From NCBI RefSeq assembly GCF_004784465.1, contig NZ_SRRU01000008.1, forward strand, positions 248,001-312,000: a stretch of 64,000 nt of DNA, in the 5' to 3' direction. The translations under genes and the position numbers were made by a program. The notes beneath the pieces were generated by a model, which worked only from the letters and a program-made list of their open reading frames with translations, made no database searches and was not told where the DNA came from. Source of the DNA: Streptomyces griseoluteus. Lineage in GTDB: Bacteria > Actinomycetota > Actinomycetes > Streptomycetales > Streptomycetaceae. Shown piece after piece: positions 26,401 through 34,804 of the stretch; positions within the stretch are counted from its first letter, which is position 1, and every line of letters starts with the position of its first letter.

Positions 26401-29400
26401 CGAGGCCGCCCTTCTCGCCCGTCCCGGCGTCACCTCGGCCTGCGCCGTCATCCGCGAGGACGCCCCCGGCAGCCGCCGGCTGGTGGCCTACGCCGTCACC
26501 GCCGACGGCGCCCCGCGCGCCCTCACCCTGCGCGACGACCTCGCCCAGACGCTGCCGCACTACATGGTGCCCGGCGCCGTCGTCGTCCTGGACGAACTCC
26601 CGCTGCTGCCCAACGGCAAGGTGAACCGGCGCGCGCTGCCCGAACCCGAGCCGGAGGCCGGGACGTCGGTGGCCCCAGGCCGGGGCACCCCGCAGGAGGA
26701 ACTCCTCGCCGGGATCTTCGCCGACGTGCTGCACCGCCCCGCCGTCGGCCCGCACGAGAGCTTCTTCGAGCTCGGCGGCCACTCCCTGCTCGCCATGCGC
26801 GTCGTCAGCCGCATCCGTGCCGTCCTCGGGGCGGAGGTCGCGGTGCGCACCCTCTTCGAGCACCCGACCGTCGCCGGCCTCGCCCGCGCCCTGGACACGC
26901 CAGGCCGGGCCCGCCCCGCCGTCCTGCCAGCCGCCCACCGCCCCGAGCCGCTGCCGCTGTCCTACGCCCAGCTGCGGCTCTGGTTCCTCAACCGGCTGGA
27001 GGGCCCCAGCTCCACGTACAACATCCCGCTCGTCCTCGAACTCGACGGCGCCCTCGATCCGGACGCCCTCCGGGCCGCGCTCGGCGATGTCATCGAGCGG
27101 CACGAGGCGCTGCGCACGGTGTTCCCCGAGCGGGACGGCGTGCCGTACCAGACGATCCTGCCCGCCGAGGCGGCCACGCCCGCGCTGCCCGTGGTGAGCA
27201 CGGCACCCGCCGACAGGGACGCCACCGTGCTGGCCGCCGTGCGGGAGACGTTCGACGTCACCGCCGACCTGCCGCTGCGCGCCCTGCTGTTGCGCTCGGC
27301 GCCCGAACACCACGTGCTGGTCCTCGTCGTCCACCACATCGCCGGTGACGGCTGGTCCCTCGCCCCGCTCGCCCGCCACCTCGGCACCGCCTACCGGGCC
27401 CGCCTCGAAGGCGCCGAGCCGGGGCTCACGCTCGGCACCCCGCTCCAGTACGCCGACTACACCCTCTGGCAGCGAGCTCTCCTCGGCGACGGGGAGGGCG
27501 ACGCCGAGGACGACGGCGTGCTGCGCGGACAGCTCGACCACTGGAACACCGCGCTCGCCGGGATGCCCGGCCTGATCGACCTCCCGCTGGACCGGCCCCG
27601 CCCGGCCGCCGTCGACCCCCGGGGCGGCGTCCACACCTTCGAGGTGCCCGCCGAGCTGCACATCCGACTCGGGCGACTGGCAAGGGAGTCGGGCAGCAGC
27701 CTCTTCATGGTGCTCCAGGCGGCCGTGGCCACCCTGCTCCACCGGCACGGAGCCGGCGACGACATCCCGCTCGGCTCGCCCGTCGCGGGCCGCACGGACG
27801 AGGCGCTGGAGGACCTGGTCGGGTTCTTCGTCAACACCCTGGTGCTGCGCACCGACCTCTCCGGACGCCCCACCTTCCGCGAACTCCTCGTGCGAGTCAG
27901 GGAGTTCGACCTCGCCGCCTACGCCAACCAGGACGTGCCCTTCGAGCGGCTGGTGGAGCACCTCAACCCGGTCCGGGCCCGTGACCACCACCCGCTGTTC
28001 CAGACCATGGTGGTGCTGCAGAACCAGGACAGCGTCCGACCCGACCTGTTCGGCCTCACCGTCGAGGACCGGCTCGTGCACAACGGGCTGAGCAAGTTCG
28101 ACCTCACCTTCGCCTTCACCGAGGAGCGGGACGGCGGCCTCGGCGCCGGCGTGGAGTACGCCACGGCGCTGTTCGACCGGAGCACGGTCGAGAACCTCAC
28201 CGCCCGGCTGCTGCGCCTGCTGGAGCGGGTCGCCGCCGAGCCCGAACGCCCGGTCGCCGAACACGACTTGATGACACCGGACGAGCACACCAGCGTCACC
28301 CGCTGGGGCACCGGCCGCGCCCTGCCCGCCACCGACGAGCCCGCGGTCCTGCCGGCGCTGTTCGCCGCCCAGGCCGCGCGCACCCCGGACGCGGTGGCCG
28401 TCACCACCGACGACACCTCCCTCACCTACGCCGAACTCGACGGCCTCTCCGCCGAACTCGCCGCCGCTCTCGCGGGCCTCGGCGTCGGCCCCGAGACCGG
28501 CGTCGGCGTACTGCTCGGCCGCTCCCCGGCCGTGGTGACCGCCTCCCTCGGCACCGTCCGCGCCGCCGGGGCCTATGTCCCGCTCGACGCCCGCTGGCCC
28601 GAGGAGCGGCTCGACCAGGTCGCCGGGGCCGCGGACGTGAAGGTGCTCCTGGTCGACAAGGCCGCCCACGGCTCACCCTGGGTGCGCGCGGCCGCCGGAC
28701 GGACACCGGTCGTCGTCCTGGACCGGCTCGGCCGGGTCCTGCGTGGCGCGCCGAAGCGGCCCGGCCGCCCGGTGCCGGTACCGGACCCCGCCGCGCTGGC
28801 CTACGTGATGTTCACCTCCGGCTCGACCGGCCTGCCCAAGGGCGTCGGCGTCAGCCACGCCGACGTGGTCGCGCTGGCCGCCGACTCCGCCTGGCGGGAG
28901 GGCGCCGCCGACGCGGTGCTGATGCACTCGGCGTACGTCTTCGACGCCTCCACCTTCGAGATCTGGACCCCGCTGCTGCACGGCGGCCGGATCGTCGTCG
29001 CGCCCGAGGGCGTGCTGGACGCCCGCGCGCTGGACGACGCGGTGCACACCCACGGGGCCACGGCCGTCTTCATGACGACCGCCCTGTTCAACGTGATCGC
29101 CGAGACCGACCCCGGCGCCTTCACCGGTCTGCGGCTGGTGTGTGCCGGCGGTGAGCTGGCCTCCCCGGACGCGATGCAGCGGGTCGCGGCCCTCGCCCCC
29201 GACACCCGCGTCCTGCACGTGTACGGCCCCACCGAGACCACCACCTTCGCCACCCGCTACCCGGTGGCCGCCGACCTGCCCGCCGGGCCGCCGCCCATCG
29301 GCCGCCCGCTGGACGGCATGCGCCTGCACGTCCTGGACGACTCGCTGCGGCCCGTACCGCCGGGCGTGGTCGGCGAGTTGTACCTCGCCGGACACGGTGT

Positions 29401-32400
29401 GGCGCGCGGCTACACGGGCCGCCCCGGCCTGACGGCCACCCGCTTCGTCGCCGACCCGTTCGACGCCGCGGGCGGCCGGATGTACCGCACCGGCGACCTG
29501 GTCCGCTGGACCCCGGACGGGCAGATCGCCTACGTCGGCCGGTCCGACGGCCAGGTGAAGCTGCGCGGCTACCGGATCGAGCTGGGCGAGATCGAGAACA
29601 CCCTCGCCTCCTGCCTGGGCGTCGCGGACGCCTTCGCCGTGGTCCGCGAGGACACACCCGGCGACCGCCGCCTCGTCGCCTACGTGGTCCCCGCGAGCGG
29701 TGCCACCCCCGACCCGGCCGATCTCGCCCGCGCCGTCGGCCGGTCCCTGCCCGCCTACATGGTGCCCAGCGCCCTCGTCACGCTGGACGCGCTCCCGCTC
29801 ACCCCCAACGGCAAAGTGGACCGGCGCGCGCTGCCCGTTCCCGAGTACGCGCCGGTGAGCGGACGCCCGGCCCGTACCGCACGCGAGGAGATCCTCTGCG
29901 GACTCTTCGCCGACGTGCTCGGCCTGGACGCGGTCGGTCCCGACGACGACTTCTTCGCCCTCGGCGGCCACTCCCTGCTCGCCACCCGGCTCACCGCCCG
30001 TATCCGGGCCGCGCTCGGCGTGGAGGTCCCCGTCAAGACCCTGTTCGAGCATCCGGCGCCCGCCGCGCTGGCCACCGTGCTCGACGGTGCCGAGGCGGCG
30101 CGGCTGCCGCTGCGGCGGGCCGGGCACCGGGCGGAGCCGCTGCCGCTGTCCTTCGCGCAGCGCCGCCTCTGGTTCCTCAACCGGTTCGAGGGGCCCAGCG
30201 ACACCTACAACGTCCCGCTCGTGCTGCGCCTGGACGGCCCGCTGGACGCCGACGCGCTGGAAAGCGCGCTGGCCGACGTGGTCGAACGCCACGAGAGCCT
30301 GCGCACCGTCTTCCCCGACACCGACGGCGTGCCGCGTCAGCTCATCCTGGACGCCCGCACCGCCGACCTCGACCTCACCCCCCGCGACACCGACCCGGCC
30401 CGCCTGGACGAGGTGCTCGCCGCCGAGGTGGCCCACGCCTTCGACGTGAGCGCCGAGGCACCGGTACGGGCCCGGCTGGTGCGGCTCGGCACCGAGACGC
30501 ACGTCCTCGTCCTGGTCCTGCACCACATCGCGGGCGACGGCTGGTCCCTCGCCCCGCTCTCCCGCGACCTCGGCGAGGCGTACCGGGCGCGGCTCGCGCA
30601 CGAGGAGCTGGGCTGGACCGACCTCGCCGTCCAGTACGCCGACTACACGCTGTGGCAGCACGAGCTGCTCGGCGACGAGGAGGACCCGGGCAGCCGGGCC
30701 GCCCGGCAACTCGCCTACTGGCGTGAGGCGCTGGCCGGAGCGCCCGGGCTGCTGGAGCTGCCCGGCGACCGGCCGCGCCCGGCGGTCACCGGGCACCGGG
30801 GCGACGCGTTCGCCTTCCCCGTGGACGCCGGCACCCACCAGGCCCTCGCCGCGCTCGCCCGCGCCCGCGGGTGCAGCCTCTTCATGGTGCTGCAGGCCGC
30901 CCTCGCGGTGCTGCTGTCCCGGCACGGCGCCGGGGAGGACATCCCGCTCGGCACCGCCGTCGCCGGCCGTACCGACGAGGCCCTGGACGACCTGGTCGGC
31001 TTCTTCGTCAACACCCTGGTGCTGCGCACCGACCTCACCGGCGACCCCACCTTCGACGAAGTGCTGGACCGCGTGCGGGAGTTCGACCTCGCCGCCTACG
31101 ACCACCAGGACGTGCCCTTCGAGCGGCTGGTGGACGTCCTCAGCCCGGAGCGGGCGCAGAACCATCACCCGCTGTTCCAGACCATGCTGGTACTCCAGAA
31201 CACGGCCGGCGCCGACATCGAGCTGCCCGGTCTCACCGTCTCCGAGCAGCCGGTGCGCACCGGCATCAGCAAGTTCGACCTGACCTTCACCTTCACCGAG
31301 ACCGAAGACAGTGCAGGGCGCCCCACCGGGCTCGACGGGGTGCTGGAGTTCTCCACCGAGCTGTTCGACCACGCCACCGCGTACGCCCTCGCCGACCGGC
31401 TGACCCGCCTCCTCGCCTCCCTCGCGGCCGACCCCGGCCAGCGGGTGCACCAGAGCGAGGTGCTGGGCGCGTCCGAGCGGGAGCGGCTGGAGCGGGCGGC
31501 ACTCGGGCCGGTCCGCCCGGTGGCCGCGCGTACGGCACCCGAGGCGTTCCGCGCGCAGTGCGCCCGCACCCCGGACGCCGTCGCGGTACGCGGGGCCGAC
31601 CGCACCCTCACCTTCACCGAACTCGACCAGCTCTCGGGCGCTCTCGCGCACCACCTGCGCGACCGGGGCATCGGCCGGGGCGACCTCGTCGCCCTCGCCC
31701 TGGAGGGCACCGCCGACCAGGTCGTGGCGATGCTCGCCGTCACCAAGGCCGGGGCCGCCTATCTGCCCGTCGACCTGGAACACCCCGAGGCACGCATCGC
31801 CTACACCCTGTCCGACGCCCGCCCGGTCCTCCTGCTCACCCACGCCCCCCGCGTCCGCGGCCGCCGACTTGCCGTTCCGATCCTCACGTTGGACGACCGG
31901 GCCGCCTGGTCCACCGGGCACACCGCGCCGCCCGCCACCGTGCCCGACCCGCGCGACGCGGCGTACGTCATCTACACCTCGGGCTCCACCGGGCGCCCCA
32001 AGGGTGTCGTCGTCACTCACGCCTCGCTCACCAACCACATGGCGTGGATGGCCGGGCACCTCGCCCTCACCGGCGCCGACCGGGTCCTCGCCCGGACCTC
32101 GCCCAGCTTCGACGCCTCGGTGTGGGAGACCTGGCTGCCCCTGCTGCACGGCGGCTCCACCTGCCCGGTACCGGCCGCCCTCAACCACGACCCCGCCGGG
32201 CTGCTCGGCCGGGTACGTGAACTGGGCGTCACCATCGCCCAGTTCGTGCCCACGCACCTCTCGCTGGTGCTCACCGAGACGGCCGGCGAGGAAGCGCCGA
32301 CGACGCTGCGGGCCGTGCTCTGCGGCGGCGAACCCCTGCCGCGCACCCTGGCCCGGCGGGTCCGGGACGCCTGGCGGGCCGAGCCGCACAACCTGTACGG

Positions 32401-34804
32401 GCCCACCGAGACCACCATCGACGCCACCGCCCACCACCACACCGACGACGACACCGACACCGCCGAGGGGAGCGTGCCGCTCGGGCGCCCCGTCGACAAC
32501 ACCCGCGCCCACGTCCTCGACGCCCGCCTCCAGCCCGTGCCGCCCGGTGTCACCGGTGAGCTGTACATCGCCGGCGACGGACTGGCGCGCGGTTACCTGG
32601 GCCGGGCCGGGCTCACCGCCACCCGCTTCGTCGCCGACCCGTACGGGCCCGCCGGAAGCCGGATGTACCGCACCGGCGACCTCGTCCGGCGCGACGCGGA
32701 CGGCCTGCTCACCTACGTCTCCCGCGCCGACGACCAGGTCAAGCTGAACGGCTTCCGCATCGAGCTCGGCGAGATCGAGACCGCGCTCGCCGCCCTGCCC
32801 GGCATCACCGCCGCCTGCGCCGTCGTACGCGAGGACCAGCCGGGTGAACGCCGGCTGGTGGCCTACGTCGTGCCCGGCGGGGGAGCGGCCGACGTGGCCG
32901 ACGACGCGCTGCGCCGGGGGCTGGCCGACGTGCTGCCGCCGTACATGACGCCCGCCGTCTTCGTGCGCCTGGACGCGCTGCCGCTGATGGCCAACGGCAA
33001 GACCGACCGGCGTGCCCTGCCCGCGCCGGCCCGCACCGCCGGAACCCGGCCGGGCGGGGAGCCTCGTACCGAGCGGGAGCGCCTGCTGTGCGAGGTGTTC
33101 GGCTCCGTGCTGCGCGCGCCCACGGTCCGCACCGACGACGACTTCTTCGCGCTCGGTGGCGACAGCATCCTCTCCATCCAGCTCGTCAGCCGGGTCCGGC
33201 AGGCCGGGCTCGCCGTCACCCCGCGCGACGTCTTCGTGCACCGCACGCCGGAGGCCATCGCGGCCGTCGCCACCGTGCTGACGGCGGACTCCGCCGAACC
33301 CGCCGAGGCGGGCACCGGCGAGATGCCGCCCACGCCGATCGCGGCCTGGTTCCTGGAACGGCCCGGCCCCACGGACGGCTACAACCAGTCCGCCGTCCTG
33401 CGCACCCCGGCCGACGCCGACGAGGAATCCCTCGTCGCCACCCTCCAACTCCTCATCGACCACCACGACATGCTCCGGATGCGGGTCACCCGCTCCACCG
33501 AGGAGGAGCCGTCCCTGTACGCGCAGCCGCCCGGCTCCGTACAGGCGCGCAAGCACCTGACCCGGCTCGACATCACCGGGCTGGACGCGGCCGCCGCGAG
33601 CGCCGCGCTCGCCGGGGCGGGCGAACAGGCCCGCGCCCGGCTGCGGCCCGCCGACGGCCATGTCATCGAGGCCGTCTGGGGCGACGCGGGCCCGGCCACC
33701 CCCGGCCGACTGCTGACCGTGGTCCACCACCTGGCCGTCGACGCGGTCTCCTGGCGGGTGCTCGGCGCCGACCTCGCCGCCGCCTGGCGGACGGTCACCG
33801 GCACGCCGTCGCCGCTGCCGTCCGTCGCCACGCCGTACCGGAGCTGGGCCCGCCTCCTCGCCGCCCAGGCCCGCACGCCGGAACGGGAACGCGAACTCCC
33901 GCTGTGGGAAGGCGTACTGAACACCCCCGACCCGCGCATCGGACACCGGCCGCTCGACGCGGAGCGGGACACCGCCGAGCACACCCGGACCATCACCACC
34001 CGGCTGGACGCCCGCTGGACCGGCCCGCTGCTCACCACCGCGCCGGCCGCCTTCCACGCCGGGGTGGACGACGTGCTGCTCACCGCGCTCGCCCTCGCGA
34101 TCCGCGCCTGGCGCGAGGACCGGGGCACCGGCCGCACGGACGACACCGCCGTCCTGGTCGACCTGGAGGGCCACGGCCGGGAGCAGCTCGCCGACCACAT
34201 CGACCTCTCGCGCACCGTCGGCTGGTTCACCAGCCTCTACCCGGTGCGCCTCGATCCCGGACCCGGCCGGCTCCAGGACCCCGGACGCTTCGACGCGACC
34301 CTGATCGACCGCGCCGTCAAGCAGATCAAGGAACAGCTCCGGGCGATACCCGACCACGGCGTGGGCTACGGCATGCTCCGGCACCTCAACCCCGCCACCC
34401 GCGACCGGCTCACCGCCGAAGCTCCGCAGATCGGCTTCAACTACTTGGGCCGATACGCGAGTTCGGCCGAGAGCAGCGGCGACTGGGAGGTCCTGCCCGA
34501 CGGCGGCCAGCCGCGCAGCCAGGACCCGGACATGCCCGTCCACCACGTCGTCGACATCAACGCCCACACCGAGGACCGCCCCGACGGACCCGTCCTCGTC
34601 ACCCGCTGGGCCTGGCCCGGCGACCTCCTGAAGGAGGAGGACGTGGCGGACCTGGCCGACGCCTTCGCCCGCGCCCTGCGCGCCGTCGCCGAACACGCCG
34701 AACAGCCCGACGCGGGCGGTTACACGCCCTCCGACCTTCCCCTGGTCTCCCTCGACCAGGCCCAGATCGACCGACTTCAGAACAAGTGGGGTGGACGCAA
34801 GTGA
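20498..34804 (+). CDS. Four-module NRPS: C-A-T-C-A-T-C-A-T-C-A-T-E
   Basis: A 4768-residue nonribosomal peptide synthetase. It opens with a condensation domain (HHIAVDG at 149-155) that has no upstream carrier, so it should attach an acyl group to the first amino acid. Carrier serines are Ser1027, Ser2096, Ser3159 and Ser4223. The last carrier has the LGGDSI signature that precedes epimerases, and the E domain follows (HHLAVDAVSW at 4410). Internal C domains show HHxxxDG at 1216, 2279 and 3342. The C-terminus (PLVSLDQAQIDRLQNKW) looks like a docking (COM) helix for the next NRPS, whose GTG start overlaps the stop. ATG 20498 has CAAAGG ten bases ahead. Residue 55 is encoded by TTA, which points to bldA control. 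No thioesterase is present. Confidence 0.96.
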   Translation: MRENRSAAFSVAPEEPFELTAAQQGVWYGQLVDPDSPKYNIGECLEIRGGLDEGLFAAAVDRAVYLHDSFHLEFVTDGETIRQRVVRPGPDAPSRLRRVDLSGEGDPTAAAERYMADDMATVDRLDSPRHHFALLRLSPTLHFWYIRYHHIAVDGLSGALFARTVADLYTRALRGENTDDITAAPLRDLVDEEAAYRASGRTEADRAYWTGRFTTPAGDASDDGTRAAAPLVRRRTDTPAPRAACDAPVELHSGDTLPVTVLDELRRLAGDSRTTWSAVLVSAVAAYVARVTGTRDVRVGLASHGRHAGLRHIMGMTSNILPLRLAVTPDMTVGALVRAVAAEMRGAMRHRRFSREQLARELNMADDGARLTDVVVNIMGFEYGLEFGGSTATSRLLSIGPVDDVSLFVSERSEGQGPLIGFDTNPELYHPDDVRLHQHAVVSFLTALAGTDAETPLAEIPLLDDTATAEVLAQGRGTELPAGDTALPQAFAAQVRRTPDAPAVVAGAHTLTYSELAEAADELAGALSGWGVGAEDGVGVLVDRSAAVVTATLGAVGAGAAYVPMDAAWPAGRLDRVAGTARVRALVVDAANAEADWVTERAATLPVLVVDERGTLLRGAPEQPGTPRAVERGDRLAYVMFTSGSTGLPKGVGVTHDDVLALAADSAWRDGVSGAVLMHSAYVFDASTFEIWVPLLNGGRVVVAPPGGLEPRVLREMTERYGVTSLFLTTSLFNLVAETDPAAFAGLRLVSTGGEAAAPGLTQRVAEAAPGTRVLNVYGPTETTTFATRHQVAAGPSGVPPIGRPLDGMNAYVLDDRLRPVPPGVVGELYVSGRGVARGYLGRARLTATRFVADPYDADGARMYRTGDLARWTADGDIEYAGRVDGQVKLRGFRIEPAEIENTLLTDPAVRSARVLVREDVPGDPRLVGYVVPEPGTATDAAALARTVGRALPAYMVPSAFVLLDALPLNANGKLDHRALPAPRAATAAGRAPRTAHEEVLAGLFADVLGVDAVGVDDDFFALGGHSLLATRLTGRVRTALGAELDLRTLFEHPTVASLAAVLDTSGAARPALGQRDRPDTVPLSFAQQRLWFLNRAEDSGDTYNVPLVLDLEGPLDTDALRGALADVVARHESLRTVFAEEDGVARQVVLDAAHAAELVPLAVEEPPAGADAEVWAEEAVARLSGAPFDLAGGVAFRAGLLRLGADRHILVLVPHHVVADGWSLAPLSRDVGAAYRARLAGEDTPDWPALRVQYADYALWQRELLGEDGDPDSLAGRQLAFWREALHGAPDLLELPWDRPRPAVPSHRGGAVPFELPAAAHAALTGLARAAGCTPFMVLQAALAVTLRAHGAGEDIPLGTAVAGRADEALDDLVGFFVNTLVLRTDLSGDPTFRELLGRVKEFDLAAFSHGDIPFERLVEAVNPERSGDHHPLFQTMLVLQSQERARIDLPGVTSRDRSGHTGISKFDLTFSLTENAASADRSEPARGIGGYLEYATDLFDEATARDLCDRFARVLTEAVRHPDRRLGDLDPLGPGERDRLLAQGHGTQRPLPALTAPEAVREWAARTPDATAVRDADTSLTYAELDRRADALAHLLRERGAGRETLVALALPPSVTSVVAMLAVLRAGAAYLPVDPRYPATRIRHMVTDARPVLLLTTRDVHETLPPTDVPWLDPDQRVPGRSDSGQPIHPADPAYVIYTSGSTGRPKGVTVPHGALANHMAWMAGHLSLTRGDRVLARTSTSFDASVWELWLPLMNGAEVCVLPDGANQDPRALVGWMGRFGVTVAQFVPSHLALVLAEAADAAPLPALRAVLCGGEPLPRALADDIARTWHAEAHNLYGPTEATIDATAHRVPEDAEGHAADTVPIGRPVDTMRAYVLDTRLRPVPTGVTGELYLAGPNLARGYLGRPGLTAERFVADPFGTDGARMYRTGDLVRWNRHGLIEYVSRADDQVKLRGFRIELGEVEAALLARPGVTSACAVIREDAPGSRRLVAYAVTADGAPRALTLRDDLAQTLPHYMVPGAVVVLDELPLLPNGKVNRRALPEPEPEAGTSVAPGRGTPQEELLAGIFADVLHRPAVGPHESFFELGGHSLLAMRVVSRIRAVLGAEVAVRTLFEHPTVAGLARALDTPGRARPAVLPAAHRPEPLPLSYAQLRLWFLNRLEGPSSTYNIPLVLELDGALDPDALRAALGDVIERHEALRTVFPERDGVPYQTILPAEAATPALPVVSTAPADRDATVLAAVRETFDVTADLPLRALLLRSAPEHHVLVLVVHHIAGDGWSLAPLARHLGTAYRARLEGAEPGLTLGTPLQYADYTLWQRALLGDGEGDAEDDGVLRGQLDHWNTALAGMPGLIDLPLDRPRPAAVDPRGGVHTFEVPAELHIRLGRLARESGSSLFMVLQAAVATLLHRHGAGDDIPLGSPVAGRTDEALEDLVGFFVNTLVLRTDLSGRPTFRELLVRVREFDLAAYANQDVPFERLVEHLNPVRARDHHPLFQTMVVLQNQDSVRPDLFGLTVEDRLVHNGLSKFDLTFAFTEERDGGLGAGVEYATALFDRSTVENLTARLLRLLERVAAEPERPVAEHDLMTPDEHTSVTRWGTGRALPATDEPAVLPALFAAQAARTPDAVAVTTDDTSLTYAELDGLSAELAAALAGLGVGPETGVGVLLGRSPAVVTASLGTVRAAGAYVPLDARWPEERLDQVAGAADVKVLLVDKAAHGSPWVRAAAGRTPVVVLDRLGRVLRGAPKRPGRPVPVPDPAALAYVMFTSGSTGLPKGVGVSHADVVALAADSAWREGAADAVLMHSAYVFDASTFEIWTPLLHGGRIVVAPEGVLDARALDDAVHTHGATAVFMTTALFNVIAETDPGAFTGLRLVCAGGELASPDAMQRVAALAPDTRVLHVYGPTETTTFATRYPVAADLPAGPPPIGRPLDGMRLHVLDDSLRPVPPGVVGELYLAGHGVARGYTGRPGLTATRFVADPFDAAGGRMYRTGDLVRWTPDGQIAYVGRSDGQVKLRGYRIELGEIENTLASCLGVADAFAVVREDTPGDRRLVAYVVPASGATPDPADLARAVGRSLPAYMVPSALVTLDALPLTPNGKVDRRALPVPEYAPVSGRPARTAREEILCGLFADVLGLDAVGPDDDFFALGGHSLLATRLTARIRAALGVEVPVKTLFEHPAPAALATVLDGAEAARLPLRRAGHRAEPLPLSFAQRRLWFLNRFEGPSDTYNVPLVLRLDGPLDADALESALADVVERHESLRTVFPDTDGVPRQLILDARTADLDLTPRDTDPARLDEVLAAEVAHAFDVSAEAPVRARLVRLGTETHVLVLVLHHIAGDGWSLAPLSRDLGEAYRARLAHEELGWTDLAVQYADYTLWQHELLGDEEDPGSRAARQLAYWREALAGAPGLLELPGDRPRPAVTGHRGDAFAFPVDAGTHQALAALARARGCSLFMVLQAALAVLLSRHGAGEDIPLGTAVAGRTDEALDDLVGFFVNTLVLRTDLTGDPTFDEVLDRVREFDLAAYDHQDVPFERLVDVLSPERAQNHHPLFQTMLVLQNTAGADIELPGLTVSEQPVRTGISKFDLTFTFTETEDSAGRPTGLDGVLEFSTELFDHATAYALADRLTRLLASLAADPGQRVHQSEVLGASERERLERAALGPVRPVAARTAPEAFRAQCARTPDAVAVRGADRTLTFTELDQLSGALAHHLRDRGIGRGDLVALALEGTADQVVAMLAVTKAGAAYLPVDLEHPEARIAYTLSDARPVLLLTHAPRVRGRRLAVPILTLDDRAAWSTGHTAPPATVPDPRDAAYVIYTSGSTGRPKGVVVTHASLTNHMAWMAGHLALTGADRVLARTSPSFDASVWETWLPLLHGGSTCPVPAALNHDPAGLLGRVRELGVTIAQFVPTHLSLVLTETAGEEAPTTLRAVLCGGEPLPRTLARRVRDAWRAEPHNLYGPTETTIDATAHHHTDDDTDTAEGSVPLGRPVDNTRAHVLDARLQPVPPGVTGELYIAGDGLARGYLGRAGLTATRFVADPYGPAGSRMYRTGDLVRRDADGLLTYVSRADDQVKLNGFRIELGEIETALAALPGITAACAVVREDQPGERRLVAYVVPGGGAADVADDALRRGLADVLPPYMTPAVFVRLDALPLMANGKTDRRALPAPARTAGTRPGGEPRTERERLLCEVFGSVLRAPTVRTDDDFFALGGDSILSIQLVSRVRQAGLAVTPRDVFVHRTPEAIAAVATVLTADSAEPAEAGTGEMPPTPIAAWFLERPGPTDGYNQSAVLRTPADADEESLVATLQLLIDHHDMLRMRVTRSTEEEPSLYAQPPGSVQARKHLTRLDITGLDAAAASAALAGAGEQARARLRPADGHVIEAVWGDAGPATPGRLLTVVHHLAVDAVSWRVLGADLAAAWRTVTGTPSPLPSVATPYRSWARLLAAQARTPERERELPLWEGVLNTPDPRIGHRPLDAERDTAEHTRTITTRLDARWTGPLLTTAPAAFHAGVDDVLLTALALAIRAWREDRGTGRTDDTAVLVDLEGHGREQLADHIDLSRTVGWFTSLYPVRLDPGPGRLQDPGRFDATLIDRAVKQIKEQLRAIPDHGVGYGMLRHLNPATRDRLTAEAPQIGFNYLGRYASSAESSGDWEVLPDGGQPRSQDPDMPVHHVVDINAHTEDRPDGPVLVTRWAWPGDLLKEEDVADLADAFARALRAVAEHAEQPDAGGYTPSDLPLVSLDQAQIDRLQNKWGGRK
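20545..23690 (+). other. NRPS module 1: starter C, A1 (aliphatic-like), T
   Basis: C1 covers about residues 15-460, A1 485-985 (core MFTSGSTGLPKG at 640) and T1 has Ser1027. The specificity positions, aligned by eye to GrsA-Phe, read DAFFVTVTFK. The nearest codes I remember are Ile-type DAFFYGITFK and Val-type DAFWIGGTFK, so a branched aliphatic residue is the best guess. Confidence 0.6.
20660..20662 (+). promoter_or_regulatory. TTA codon (Leu55) in the first NRPS gene
   Basis: The codons read GAC GAG GGT TTA TTC. It is the only TTA codon I found in the two NRPS genes. In Streptomyces TTA is read only by the bldA tRNA, so it links translation to development. Confidence 0.85.
23735..26905 (+). 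other. NRPS module 2: C, A2 (Gln-like), T
   Basis: C2 has HHVVADG at 1216. A2 (core IYTSGSTGRPKG near 1700) gives the code DAWQVCLIDK. It shares eight of ten positions with the Gln code DAWQFGLIDK as I remember it. T2 has Ser2096. Confidence 0.6.
26945..30080 (+). other. NRPS module 3: C, A3 (aliphatic-like), T
   Basis: C3 has HHIAGDG at 2279. A3 (core at 2771) gives DAFFVAVTFK, differing from A1 in one of ten positions, so the same type of amino acid is expected. T3 has Ser3159. Confidence 0.6.
30130..34700 (+). other. NRPS module 4: C, A4 (Gln-like), T, epimerase
   Basis: C4 has HHIAGDG at 3342. A4 (core at 3825) gives DAWQVCLIDK, identical to A2. T4 (LGGDSI, Ser4223) is followed by an E domain of about 450 residues with HHLAVDAVSW and the NYLGRY block, so the fourth residue should be D-configured. 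Confidence 0.65.

Noticed and set aside
33088..34800. Upstream extension of the second NRPS frame
   Set aside because: It is out-of-frame antisense-like sequence (His/Arg/Pro-rich) over the epimerase domain; the real start is GTG 34801.
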